Shown: piece after piece, positions 1 to 7,123 of the stretch
Numbering within the stretch: the first letter of the stretch is position 1
Layout: every line of letters starts with the position of its first letter
Assembly: GCF_000626635.1 (NCBI RefSeq)
Contig: NZ_CP007451.1
Span: 4,012,501-4,076,500, forward strand
Direction of reading: 5' to 3'
Length of the DNA stretch: 64,000 nt
Source of the DNA: Draconibacterium orientale
GTDB lineage: Bacteria; Bacteroidota; Bacteroidia; Bacteroidales; Prolixibacteraceae
Made by a program: the position numbers and the translations under genes
Notes under the pieces: model-generated
Told to the model about the DNA's origin: nothing
The model's input: only the letters and a program-made list of their open reading frames with translations
Databases searched by the model: none

Positions 1-1668
1 AAACGAAATAGAATTCCTTACGAATTAACGAACCACGCCGAAATAATAGTACGGATAGAGCATTGGAAAGAAGAAATTGAGAAGCTGGAGAAAGAGATTC
101 AAAAGGCAGTTCGTCAGGCGAAAGGAGCTGTCGATAAAGATCAAAAAGATAAGGCCATTCAAAAACGTCATCAGCTTAGCTACGAGCGTAACTATTGGCA
201 GAATAAGTACAAGCGCTTTACGATGGAAGAAGTGCCTGAAGGCTTTAAAAACAGCCAAATGGTAGATATTGGTATCATTACTAAATATTCGCGACTCTAT
301 CTGAAAACCGTTTTCTCAAAAGTATATACAGTAAAAGGCAACACCGTTGCTGATTTTCGTAAAATGTGGGGCCTACAGGATATCTACACTAAAAAAGCCC
401 GTGTTAATCACGTTCACCACTGTATCGATGCCGTTACAATAGCTTGCATGGATAAAAGTAATTACGAGACTCTGGCTAAGTTTTATCACGACTGGGAAGA
501 ATTGTATGTTGCAGGAGTCGATCAACTTCCTCCGGTAAATAAACCTTGGCCAACTTTTACCGAAGATGTTAAAGGAGTTGAAAAAGAAATACTGGTATCG
601 CACCATACCCCCGATGTGTTGCCAAAACAAAGCAAAAAGAAGCTGCGGAAACGTGGAAAAATACAGTACAATAAAAATGGTGAACCAATATATCAGCAAG
701 GTGATAGTGTAAGAGGCAGTCTTCATAAAGAAACCTTTTATGGAGCCATAGAAAGAGAAATTCTGAATAAGAAAGGCGAAACTGAAAAGCAAATAAAATA
801 TGTAGTAAGGAAACCGCTTGACGGTTTGGAAGATTCGGCCATTAAAAATATTGTTGACGATAGAGTGCGCGAAATTGTAAGCCATGCACGGAAAGAAGAA
901 AAGGAAATCCAAAAGCAAATTGATGCGCTTTTAAAACAACGCAGAAAAGCCGAAGAAAATGAAGAAGCTGAAATCGATAATAAAATCGCCGAACTAAAAC
1001 AGCAGATTGTTGAACTATATTCTCTGCCCAACAAAAACGGAGCTCCTGTGCCTATAAAAAAGGTTCGGGTTTATCAAACTCCCAAAGGAATTTTAGAAAT
1101 AAAGAAGCATAGAGATTGCATAAAAAAACATAAGGCAAACTATCTTACAGAAACAGATGATAATTACATTATGGGGATTTATGAATATTCTCAGAACGGT
1201 AAAATAAAACGCAAGTTTAAAGCTTATAACAATTTTACTGCTTCTAATTATTTGCGTTCAGATATTAAAAAAAGCTTATCGCCACAAGGAATTGGAGCAA
1301 TTAGTGCTATGTTGCCGAATAATTTTATCAACGAAAAGGGCATTGAATTAAAATTGAAGGCTGCACTTAAGATAGGAACTCTTGTTATAATGCACATGCC
1401 AGATGAAAATTTAAATGATCTTACCAATTGGGATGACCTGCAAAAACGACTATACAAAGTATATGGATTTAGAGGAGATGATGGCCGAATTAAACTACGA
1501 TTTCATAATGAAGCGAGACCTGATAAGGAACAGGAGAAACCTTCTAGTTCATTTTCACTTGATATTATTCATTCAAAGCTTATTATATCACTCGGCAATT
1601 TCCACGCTTTAATTGAAGGCATAGATTTTAAAATCGACCCACTCGGAAACATAAAACGTATTAACTAA
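1..1668 (+). CDS. cas9: Cas9 endonuclease, type II-C, C-terminal part
   Basis: RNA-guided DNA endonuclease of a type II CRISPR system. The frame is open from the first base, so this is the last 555 residues of a gene that starts before the window. The RuvC-III motif HHCIDA is at bases 415-432, preceded by a charged helical segment; the roughly 410 residues after it are the WED/PAM-interacting C-terminal region. The HNH nuclease domain must lie upstream and is not visible. Type II-C is inferred from the single cas1 and cas2 and the absence of csn2 or cas4 next to them. The stop codon TAA overlaps the first base of a palindromic repeat. Unlike ordinary II-C operons, cas1 does not follow directly: an unknown gene and a transposase lie between. 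Confidence 0.95.
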   Translation, partial: KRNRIPYELTNHAEIIVRIEHWKEEIEKLEKEIQKAVRQAKGAVDKDQKDKAIQKRHQLSYERNYWQNKYKRFTMEEVPEGFKNSQMVDIGIITKYSRLYLKTVFSKVYTVKGNTVADFRKMWGLQDIYTKKARVNHVHHCIDAVTIACMDKSNYETLAKFYHDWEELYVAGVDQLPPVNKPWPTFTEDVKGVEKEILVSHHTPDVLPKQSKKKLRKRGKIQYNKNGEPIYQQGDSVRGSLHKETFYGAIEREILNKKGETEKQIKYVVRKPLDGLEDSAIKNIVDDRVREIVSHARKEEKEIQKQIDALLKQRRKAEENEEAEIDNKIAELKQQIVELYSLPNKNGAPVPIKKVRVYQTPKGILEIKKHRDCIKKHKANYLTETDDNYIMGIYEYSQNGKIKRKFKAYNNFTASNYLRSDIKKSLSPQGIGAISAMLPNNFINEKGIELKLKAALKIGTLVIMHMPDENLNDLTNWDDLQKRLYKVYGFRGDDGRIKLRFHNEARPDKEQEKPSSSFSLDIIHSKLIISLGNFHALIEGIDFKIDPLGNIKRIN

Positions 1669-1698
1669 TCCTTCAAGGTTTCCAAAACCTTGAAGGAT
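1668..1698. repeat. REP-like palindrome, copy 1 (after cas9)
   Basis: Inverted repeat with 14-bp perfect arms (1668-1681 and 1685-1698), core CCTTCAAGGTTT, around a 3-base centre. It begins in the cas9 stop codon. First of seven related palindromes spread through the CRISPR locus; an RNA copy would form a hairpin and could end or stabilise the cas9 transcript. Confidence 0.9.
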
Positions 1699-1742
1699 TT
1701 GGGGCAACCGAAAACAAGCGGCCAGCCTAAGCCAAAGTTCCA

Positions 1743-1775
1743 ACCTTTTCCAAAGTTTCAAACTTTGGAAAAGGT
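1743..1775. repeat. Perfect 33-bp palindrome of a second type
   Basis: Arms of 16 bp (ACCTTTTCCAAAGTTT and its complement) around a single C. It has the same design as the CCTTCAAGG family but a different sequence. It may be a diverged relative or a transcription terminator after cas9. Confidence 0.85.
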
Positions 1776-1850
1776 ATCCGAAACAAATACCGAATAGATA
1801 AACCGTAAAACAACACAATGTGCTAAAAACCAAAACAAAACTGCTAAAAA

Positions 1851-2078
1851 CCACTGCGGAATGGAAAAAACCAGCGCGAAACGGCATTTACCGCGGAGAA
1901 ATACAAAAAACCGGCGCGGAATGGCTCACTACCAGCGCGAAACAGAAAAAACCACCGAGGAATGGAAAAAACCACTGCGAAATGGAAAAAACCAGCGAGA
2001 AATGCAAGGCAACGCCGTTGTATTGCATTCCGCGCCGGTAAATTGCATTTCTCGCTGGTAAATTGCATTTCGCAACAG
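1851..2078. repeat. 20-bp degenerate tandem array with central inversion
   Basis: Eight direct copies of a 20-bp unit (consensus near CCASYGCGRAATGGAAAAAA) run from 1851 to 2006, with one 21-bp unit at 1911. After a short centre, two to three copies continue in the opposite orientation (2024-2043, 2044-2063, 2064-2078). The last direct copy and an inverted one pair perfectly over 16 bp (1991-2006 with 2044-2059). A-tracts recur at about 20 bp, close to two helical turns, which predicts curved DNA. Short open frames here are by-products: 20 is not a multiple of 3 and nothing resembles a protein. The remainder of 1699-2257 shows only the palindrome at 1743 and a small hairpin at 2204-2219. Confidence 0.85.
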
Positions 2079-2257
2079 AAAAAAACAGAAAACCAAAGTA
2101 TCGTTCATGTAAATATTGTTAATCGACCCGGAACAGTGGAAAAACCCAAAACTGCTGGAGAATAGCCTCCAATTTTCAGTTTCTCCCAATGTTCGTCCTT
2201 CAGCTGCCTGTTTAGGCAGGATACGTTTTAAATTTTTTCAGATTTAAATTTTCACAA

Positions 2258-2914
2258 ATGAATGCATCACAAATGAATGTGGACGAAATTTTATTTCAGT
2301 CGGGATTGCGTATTAATAACAGCTTAAGCGATCCGCTTATTCTCAATGCAGTTAGCCTTATGGGCTACAATCAGGAAAAACTTTTGGAAGGACAAAACCT
2401 GCTGGACGAGGCTACCACTTTGGTTGAAACTCAAAAGCGCGAATACGGCGAGGTGGATGCCGCCCAACAGGTTTTCGATAACCAGCGCACAAATGCACAC
2501 AAAGTTTATATGGCCGTTTTGGCCATCAGTAAAATTGCTTTTAAAGGCGATGTACAGGCTATTTCAACCCTCGATTTAACAGGGCGCCGTGCTTCTACCT
2601 TCAGCGGATGGTTAAACCAAACCCGTAGTTTTTACCGGGCCATTTTGGCCAACGAAGCCTGGAAAACGGAGCTGGCAAAATACGGGCAAACCGAAGCGAT
2701 GTTGACCGGAGAGCTCGCTATGATTGATGCTGTTGCTACCGCATCGGAGAATAAGAAAAAGGAAATGGGCGATGCCCAGAATGCGACACAAGAGCGCGAC
2801 GAAAAAATGGAAGAACTGGCCGAATGGGTAACCGACTACGAAGTTATTGCCCGTATAGCCCTGGCCGATAAACCTCAGTTGCTGGAAAAACTGGGTATTG
2901 TGGTGAAAGGCTGA
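2258..2914 (+). CDS. Uncharacterised helical protein between cas9 and cas1
   Basis: Soluble 218-residue protein with no signal peptide or membrane segment. The sequence is almost entirely heptad-like helix, with a central segment containing LTGRRASTFSGW followed by an FY pair, and a C-terminal DKPQLLEKLGI motif. I have an impression of similar proteins of unknown function in other Bacteroidota, but cannot name a family. Two start codons are possible (2258 and 2276). It lies between cas9 and the RAYT transposase, separated from each by palindromes. Position suggests cargo or an accessory protein; nothing in the sequence shows a CRISPR role. Confidence 0.75.
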   Translation: MNASQMNVDEILFQSGLRINNSLSDPLILNAVSLMGYNQEKLLEGQNLLDEATTLVETQKREYGEVDAAQQVFDNQRTNAHKVYMAVLAISKIAFKGDVQAISTLDLTGRRASTFSGWLNQTRSFYRAILANEAWKTELAKYGQTEAMLTGELAMIDAVATASENKKKEMGDAQNATQERDEKMEELAEWVTDYEVIARIALADKPQLLEKLGIVVKG

Positions 2915-2927
2915 TCTTGTTCGAACC

Positions 2928-2960
2928 AGACCTTCAAGGTTTTAAAAACCTTGAAGGTCT
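2928..2960. repeat. REP-like palindrome, copy 2
   Basis: Arms of 16 bp (2928-2943 and 2945-2960), core AGACCTTCAAGGTTTT, around one base. It lies 13 bp after the stop codon of the helical protein and just upstream of the RAYT start. Confidence 0.92.
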
Positions 2961-2977
2961 ATTAGTAAAATAAAGAA

Positions 2978-3601
2978 ATGAAAACCATCCTGCTCGAATA
3001 CGGAAATTTCTATCACATCTACAACCGTGGAATTAACGGCTGCAACCTGTTCCGCGAGAATGAAAACTATGAGTATTTTCTGCATTTGTACGATAAATAT
3101 ATTTCGCCGGTGGCAGAAACCTTTGCCTGGGTATTGATGCGGAATCATTTTCATTTTTTGATTAGAATTAAAACTGTTAAGGAACTAAACCTTCAAGGTT
3201 TCCAAAACCTTGAAGGTTTGAAAGGAACAAACAGAAATGGGGTTAATCAACAATTTGCAAACTTGTTCAACGCCTACACCAAAGCCATAAACAAACGTTA
3301 TCACCGCACCGGAAGTTTGTTCGAACATCCGTTCCGAAGAATAAAGGTTGAATCTGATGCCCATCTGAAATATTTAGTTTATTATATTCACCATAACCCA
3401 ATCCATCACGGTTTTTGCGATCATTACCTTGATTATCCGTGGAGCTCGTACCTAACAATTGTATCGCCAAAAGCTACAAAACTAAGTAGGGCAGAAGTGC
3501 TAAAGTGGTTTCGTGATAAATCGAATTTCGAAAAGTTTCATTTGCAGGAAGAAATAAGAAAATTCGATGAATTGAATATTCGTTTACCGGGAGACCTTTA
3601 A
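2978..3601 (+). CDS. REP-associated tyrosine transposase (RAYT, Y1/HUH family)
   Basis: Single-strand DNA transposase-like protein of the IS200/IS605 TnpA_REP group, 207 residues. Visible marks: N-terminal HIYNRG motif, the HUH metal site in MRNHFHFLI (H57, H59), a likely catalytic tyrosine near Y100 in NAYTKAINKRY, and the C-terminal YIHHNP and DYPWSSY motifs typical of RAYTs. RAYTs are known to be linked to dispersal of REP palindromes. Here seven palindromes of one family surround it. One copy lies inside the gene (3187-3219), keeps the frame and adds about 11 residues between the HUH and tyrosine regions; another supplies the stop codon. Those changes could impair activity, but all recognisable motifs remain. 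Confidence 0.9.
   Translation: MKTILLEYGNFYHIYNRGINGCNLFRENENYEYFLHLYDKYISPVAETFAWVLMRNHFHFLIRIKTVKELNLQGFQNLEGLKGTNRNGVNQQFANLFNAYTKAINKRYHRTGSLFEHPFRRIKVESDAHLKYLVYYIHHNPIHHGFCDHYLDYPWSSYLTIVSPKATKLSRAEVLKWFRDKSNFEKFHLQEEIRKFDELNIRLPGDL
3187..3219. repeat. REP-like palindrome, copy 3, inside the RAYT gene
   Basis: Arms of 15 bp (3187-3201, 3205-3219) around 3 bases. At 33 bp it is a whole number of codons and is read as NLQGFQNLEGL without breaking the frame. Confidence 0.92.
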
Positions 3602-3625
3602 GGTTTAAAAAAACCTTAAAGGTCT
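3592..3625. repeat. REP-like palindrome, copy 4, overlapping the RAYT stop
   Basis: Arms of 15 bp (3592-3606, 3611-3625) around AAAA. This is a variant with CTTTAAGG instead of CTTCAAGG, changed on both arms so that pairing is kept. The in-frame TAA at 3599-3601 that ends the RAYT lies inside the left arm. Confidence 0.9.
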
Positions 3626-3653
3626 GTATATAAAAACCAATTAAGTTAAAACC

Positions 3654-4544
3654 ATGCTAAAACGAACCTTATTCATCTCCAACCCCTACTACCTGTCGTT
3701 AAAAAACAAACAACTGCAGGTGAGCGAAAGGGGAGGGATGTTGCTAAAATCGGCCCCGGTTGAAGATATCGGCTTCCTGGTGCTCGACCATCCCCAAATT
3801 TCATTCTCGATGAAACTGGTAGAAGAACTGAGCGAATACAATGTGGCTACCGTTTTTTGTAACAGCAAACATATGCCCTCGTCGATGTTGCTGCCGCTCG
3901 ATGCCCATCACATTCAAAGCGAACTTTTCAGGGCACAGATAGCAGCTTCCGAACCGCTGAAAAAGAACCTGTGGAAACAAACCATCGAGGCAAAAGTGAA
4001 AAACCAGGCGGCCTTACTCGATAAATTGGGGAAGAAAAGTTTACAACTAAAAAATATTGCTAAAACAATTAAAAGTGGCGACAGCGATAACCGCGAAGGC
4101 TTTGCTGCCCGTATTTACTGGACGGCTTTACTCGGAAAAGAGTTTATCCGCGACCGCTACGGCGCACCACCCAATAATTTTCTGAACTACGGCTATATTC
4201 TGTTGCGTTCGGCTGTGGCACGGTCACTGGCGGGGTCGGGGCTGTTGGCTACGCTGGGCATCCACCACCGCAATCGCTACAACGCCTTTTGCCTGGCCGA
4301 CGATATAATGGAACCTTACCGTCCTTATGTTGATGAAATTGCCTGCGACCTGGATGAAAAATACCCGGGAACATTTGCGCTCGAAAAGGAACACAAAGCC
4401 GAACTGTTGCAGCTGATGACAGCAGATGTAAAAATTGGCGACAACAAACGTCCGCTTATGGTAGCCCTGTCGCAAACTACTGCCTCGCTGGCCCGCTGTT
4501 TTGCCGGCGAACAACGTAAAATCATTTATCCGGTGTTTGGATAA
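3654..4544 (+). CDS. cas1: CRISPR-associated integrase Cas1, type II
   Basis: Metal-dependent integrase that with Cas2 inserts new spacers into the array. At 296 residues it has the usual length for type II Cas1. The active-site residues appear where expected: Glu148 in REGFAARIYW, His204 in LGIHH, and Glu220 in DDIMEPYRP. It is preceded by the RAYT and copy 4 of the palindrome, and followed by copy 5 and cas2. The gene is intact, so adaptation is plausibly functional provided transcription passes the intervening palindromes. Confidence 0.96.
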   Translation: MLKRTLFISNPYYLSLKNKQLQVSERGGMLLKSAPVEDIGFLVLDHPQISFSMKLVEELSEYNVATVFCNSKHMPSSMLLPLDAHHIQSELFRAQIAASEPLKKNLWKQTIEAKVKNQAALLDKLGKKSLQLKNIAKTIKSGDSDNREGFAARIYWTALLGKEFIRDRYGAPPNNFLNYGYILLRSAVARSLAGSGLLATLGIHHRNRYNAFCLADDIMEPYRPYVDEIACDLDEKYPGTFALEKEHKAELLQLMTADVKIGDNKRPLMVALSQTTASLARCFAGEQRKIIYPVFG

Positions 4545-4556
4545 TCTTTTCAAATT

Positions 4557-4589
4557 AGACCTTCAAGGTTTCTAAAACCTTGAAGGTCT
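4557..4589. repeat. REP-like palindrome, copy 5 (cas1/cas2 gap)
   Basis: Arms of 15 bp (4557-4571, 4575-4589), core AGACCTTCAAGGTTT, around 3 bases, filling most of the 63-bp gap between cas1 and cas2. Confidence 0.92.
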
Positions 4590-4607
4590 GAAAACACGAA
4601 CAATGCT

Positions 4608-4946
4608 ATGCAACAAACCCGATTAAACGCCTATCATATTATGTGGTTATTCGTTTTTTTCGACCTCCCGGTTACCACCAAAAAGGAGCGCCGGCTGGCA
4701 ACCCGTTTCCGGAAAGATCTGATGAAAGATGGCTTTTCGATGATGCAGTTCTCGGTGTATAACCGCCATTGTGCCAGTAAGGAAAGTGCCGAGGTGCATA
4801 TAAAACGTATCAAAAGTTTTATCCCCGAACACGGACAGGTAAGCATACTTACCGTTACCGACAAACAATACGGAAACATCGTTAATGTATGGGGCAACAA
4901 ATCGAGCCCCTTGCCCGAAGGCCCCAAACAGTTGGAAATGTTTTAA
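4608..4946 (+). CDS. cas2: CRISPR-associated protein Cas2
   Basis: Small ferredoxin-fold partner of Cas1 in spacer acquisition; 112 residues. The conserved first strand MWLFVFFDLPV contains the characteristic Asp (D19 from the first Met). A later Met (residue 12) is an alternative start, but the first one lies at normal spacing from cas1. The C-terminus ends GPKQLEMF, a tail of a kind seen in type II-C Cas2. It is the last cas gene; a palindrome follows 11 bp after its stop. Confidence 0.93.
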   Translation: MQQTRLNAYHIMWLFVFFDLPVTTKKERRLATRFRKDLMKDGFSMMQFSVYNRHCASKESAEVHIKRIKSFIPEHGQVSILTVTDKQYGNIVNVWGNKSSPLPEGPKQLEMF

Positions 4947-4957
4947 TTGACTTTCTT

Positions 4958-4990
4958 AAACCTTCAAGGTTTCGAAAACCTTGAAGGTTT
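4958..4990. repeat. REP-like palindrome, copy 6 (after cas2)
   Basis: Arms of 15 bp (4958-4972, 4976-4990) around CGA. Its place between cas2 and the candidate tracrRNA/array region would suit a transcription boundary. Confidence 0.92.
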
Positions 4991-5017
4991 GGATGGAAAA
5001 CACTATATTCGAACTCC

Positions 5018-5150
5018 GTTCTTTGATATTGTGACCGAATATCAATTATACCACATAGAATGAAAAAAACAGTGCATCATTCCGCTTCTCTGCCGGAAAC
5101 AGGGTATTATAGCCATCGTGTTTTTACCGGAAACACCCGTAAAAACAGGG
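5018..5150 (+). ncRNA. Candidate tracrRNA
   Basis: The segment at 5037-5055 is partly complementary to both ends of the CRISPR repeat: GAATATCA pairs with TGATATTC near the repeat 3' end, and ACCACA pairs with TGTGGT near its 5' end, leaving a larger unpaired part on the repeat side. It is followed by a 6-bp hairpin (5058-5063 with 5077-5082) and a stronger one (5119-5130 with 5136-5147, one mismatch), an order resembling tracrRNAs. A TATATTCG near-match to the -7 promoter box is at 5004-5011. No clear U-tract terminator is visible, so the 3' end is a guess. The region otherwise would be the array leader. Confidence 0.45.
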
Positions 5151-5165
5151 CATACCCACCGCTTG

Positions 5166-5450
5166 GTTGTGGTTTGATGTAAAATTGAAATGATATTCAC
5201 CGCTATTGCTGATTATTTCAATCCAACTTACGTTGTGGTTTGATGTAAAATTGAAATGATATTCACCTACAGGGAAACATTAAAGAGCTGATCCCAGTTG
5301 TGGTTTGATGTAAAATTGAAATGATATTCACCACACCATACTTCCGTAACTGTCGGCTCGGCGTTGTGGTTTGATGTAAAATTGAAATGATATTCACCTG
5401 AAACATCATTAATATCGTTATGACAGAAGTTGTGGTTTGATGTAAAATTG
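5166..5450 (+). CRISPR. CRISPR array, four full repeats and a truncated fifth
   Basis: 36-bp repeats, beginning GTTGTGGTTTGATG and ending GATATTCACC, at 5166-5201, 5232-5267, 5297-5332 and 5363-5398, identical to each other. Spacers are 30, 29, 30 and 30 bp. The last repeat (from 5429) keeps only its first 22 bases and then diverges, marking the distal end; new spacers would be added at the cas2 side. A 36/30 spacing with GTTGTGG at the 5' end fits type II-C. Spacer targets cannot be judged without a search. Confidence 0.97.
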
Positions 5451-5469
5451 GTGAAATTTGTAATGGATA

Positions 5470-5500
5470 TACCTACAAGGTTTTCAAAACCTTGAAGGTA
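5470..5500. repeat. REP-like palindrome, copy 7 (array end)
   Basis: Arms of 15 bp (5470-5484, 5486-5500) with one mismatch, just beyond the truncated last CRISPR repeat and 14 bp from the end of the convergent sua5 gene. Probably acts as, or near, the terminator for both. Confidence 0.88.
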
Positions 5501-5514
5501 TAAATATTTCCTGC

Positions 5515-6471
5515 TTATTTCCCCCGATACTGATAAACAGCCTTGTTCAGGCGATCCATAATGGCAATGCCGATACCGGTTTCAGGCACCGGTTCTGCAA
5601 TAATCAGATCGACATCCGAATCCTCGAGACGGTGCAATGCCTCAAAGAAATTTGCTGCAGCCTCGCCTAAATCCGCGTTGGTTGACAACCTTTCTATCTG
5701 ATGATATTTGTCCGGATTTTTTACTTCAGAAAAAGCCAGAAATCCATATTTTTTGTTGGCAGAGTATTCCGGTTCGTTGCCCAAAAGGTACATTGGTTTC
5801 CGGGGGCTGTAGTGCGATTTTAGCAACCCCGGTGATTTGATCGGCGAATTGGCCTCTTTCGCTTTACTTTGCGGTAGCACTTTCATTAAATCCTGCTCGG
5901 TAATAAAACCGGGTCGCAGTATTTTAAATTCTCCCTGGCACAGTTCAATCACTGTTGACTCAATACCAACTTTAGGAAGTTCGCCGTTGAGTATGCATTT
6001 GAGCTCAGGAAGCTGTTTTTGAACGTGCTCGGGCGTAGTTGGGCTTAACATCCCAAATCGGTTGGCACTGGGTGCAGCAATGCACTTCCCTGAAAGTTTT
6101 AACAGTTCGCGGGCAGTTTGGTTGGCGGGCATACGAACAGCCACTGTATCCAATCCGGCTGAAACGATATCGGGTACCGCTTGTTGTTTTTTGGCAACAA
6201 TGGTTAAAGGCCCCGGCCAAAAGTGTTCGGCCAGTTTTAAAAGCGCATCATCGATCTCAACAAAAAGTTTTTCCAGTTCTGAAATATCACGAATATGTAC
6301 AATTAGCGGATTAAATGTTGGTCGTTCTTTTGTTGCAAATATTTTTGCAACCGCCTCGGCATTAAATGCATCTGCACCTAAACCATATACCGTTTCGGTA
6401 GGAAAAGCCACCAACTCACCATTCCCGATAAGCTGGGCAGCTAATTTTATATCGTTGCTAATCGAACTCAT
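5515..6471 (-). CDS. sua5: L-threonylcarbamoyladenylate synthase, Sua5 type
   Basis: Makes threonylcarbamoyl-AMP from threonine, bicarbonate and ATP for the t6A modification of tRNAs. The N-terminal YrdC domain is recognisable from PTETVYGLGADA, KERPTFNPL and the APSANRFGMLSPTTPEHV segment. At 318 residues it is the longer Sua5 form, with a C-terminal extension from about residue 215, rather than the short TsaC. It is convergent with the CRISPR array. An ordinary housekeeping gene. Confidence 0.95.
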   Translation of the reverse strand: MSSISNDIKLAAQLIGNGELVAFPTETVYGLGADAFNAEAVAKIFATKERPTFNPLIVHIRDISELEKLFVEIDDALLKLAEHFWPGPLTIVAKKQQAVPDIVSAGLDTVAVRMPANQTARELLKLSGKCIAAPSANRFGMLSPTTPEHVQKQLPELKCILNGELPKVGIESTVIELCQGEFKILRPGFITEQDLMKVLPQSKAKEANSPIKSPGLLKSHYSPRKPMYLLGNEPEYSANKKYGFLAFSEVKNPDKYHQIERLSTNADLGEAAANFFEALHRLEDSDVDLIIAEPVPETGIGIAIMDRLNKAVYQYRGK

Positions 6472-6640
6472 TCTTGCTTCAATTTTGTGGGCACAAATAT
6501 CTAAAAAATTAGGGAGAGTTGTTAAAACAAATCTCCCTTTATGATTAAAGTTTTCCTGAACTGCCGATAAGTTATCAAGTTAATTATTAAGTAGATTGTG
6601 AAAAAAACTACCTGCCTCCAGGAAAAAGACCAATATTTAA

Positions 6641-7123
6641 CTAATTACTTCTTATTGAACTGTTGTCTTCAATTAATTTTTGCCGTTGTGCCTCCTGAAA
6701 TTTTGATACCTCGGTACGCACTTCATCGTTGTTTAATCCAATAATTTTAGCTGCTGCCAGTGCTGCGTTTTTGGGATTTAAAATTACCATGGGAGCAACA
6801 CCCGAAGGCATTCGCAGGCTCGAATAAATATCGGCGCCGGCAAACGAGTCGCCAACAGGAGGACATGCAATAACCGGGCAATTGGTTTGCGCATCGGAGA
6901 ATCCGCTTAGTGCGTTGCTCATTCCTGCTATGGTAATGAATACCGGGTTGTGCATTTCCTGCTCTTTAATAATGTTATAACACTCAAGCGGTACCTTGTG
7001 CGCCGAAGCAATAAAACATTCTGAATCGATTTTAAACCCGTTTAGTGCATCAACAATTTTGTTGGCCCAGTCCAGATCGGCTTTAGAGCCCATTATTATA
7101 ACTACTTTGCTCATAGTCTTCAA
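6641..7123 (-). CDS. Class II PurE-like (AIR carboxylase family) protein
   Basis: 160-residue protein of the PurE family, whose members rearrange or carboxylate aminoimidazole ribonucleotide in purine synthesis. Motifs MGSKADL, SAHKVP, AGMSNALSGF, CPVIACPP and SSLRMPSGVAP match the class II (animal PAICS-like, CO2-using) form rather than the GGAAHLPG signature of the usual bacterial class I. The start overlaps the end of the upstream DUF4914 gene by 41 bp (31 bp if translation starts at 7114), which implies translational coupling. Its pairing with a PEPCK-like protein rather than other pur genes raises doubt about a plain purine role. Confidence 0.8.
   Translation of the reverse strand: MKTMSKVVIIMGSKADLDWANKIVDALNGFKIDSECFIASAHKVPLECYNIIKEQEMHNPVFITIAGMSNALSGFSDAQTNCPVIACPPVGDSFAGADIYSSLRMPSGVAPMVILNPKNAALAAAKIIGLNNDEVRTEVSKFQEAQRQKLIEDNSSIRSN

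Noticed and set aside
1851-2078. Possible second CRISPR array
   Set aside because: Units abut with no unique spacers, vary in sequence, and reverse orientation.
1820-2165. Several overlapping open frames on both strands behind cas9
   Set aside because: They arise from the 20-bp degenerate array; the translations are low-complexity Lys/Arg/Asn strings, and similar frames occur on both strands.
2978-3601. RAYT as an adaptation-associated Cas protein
   Set aside because: HUH, tyrosine and HNP motifs are those of REP-associated transposases; no cas family matches.
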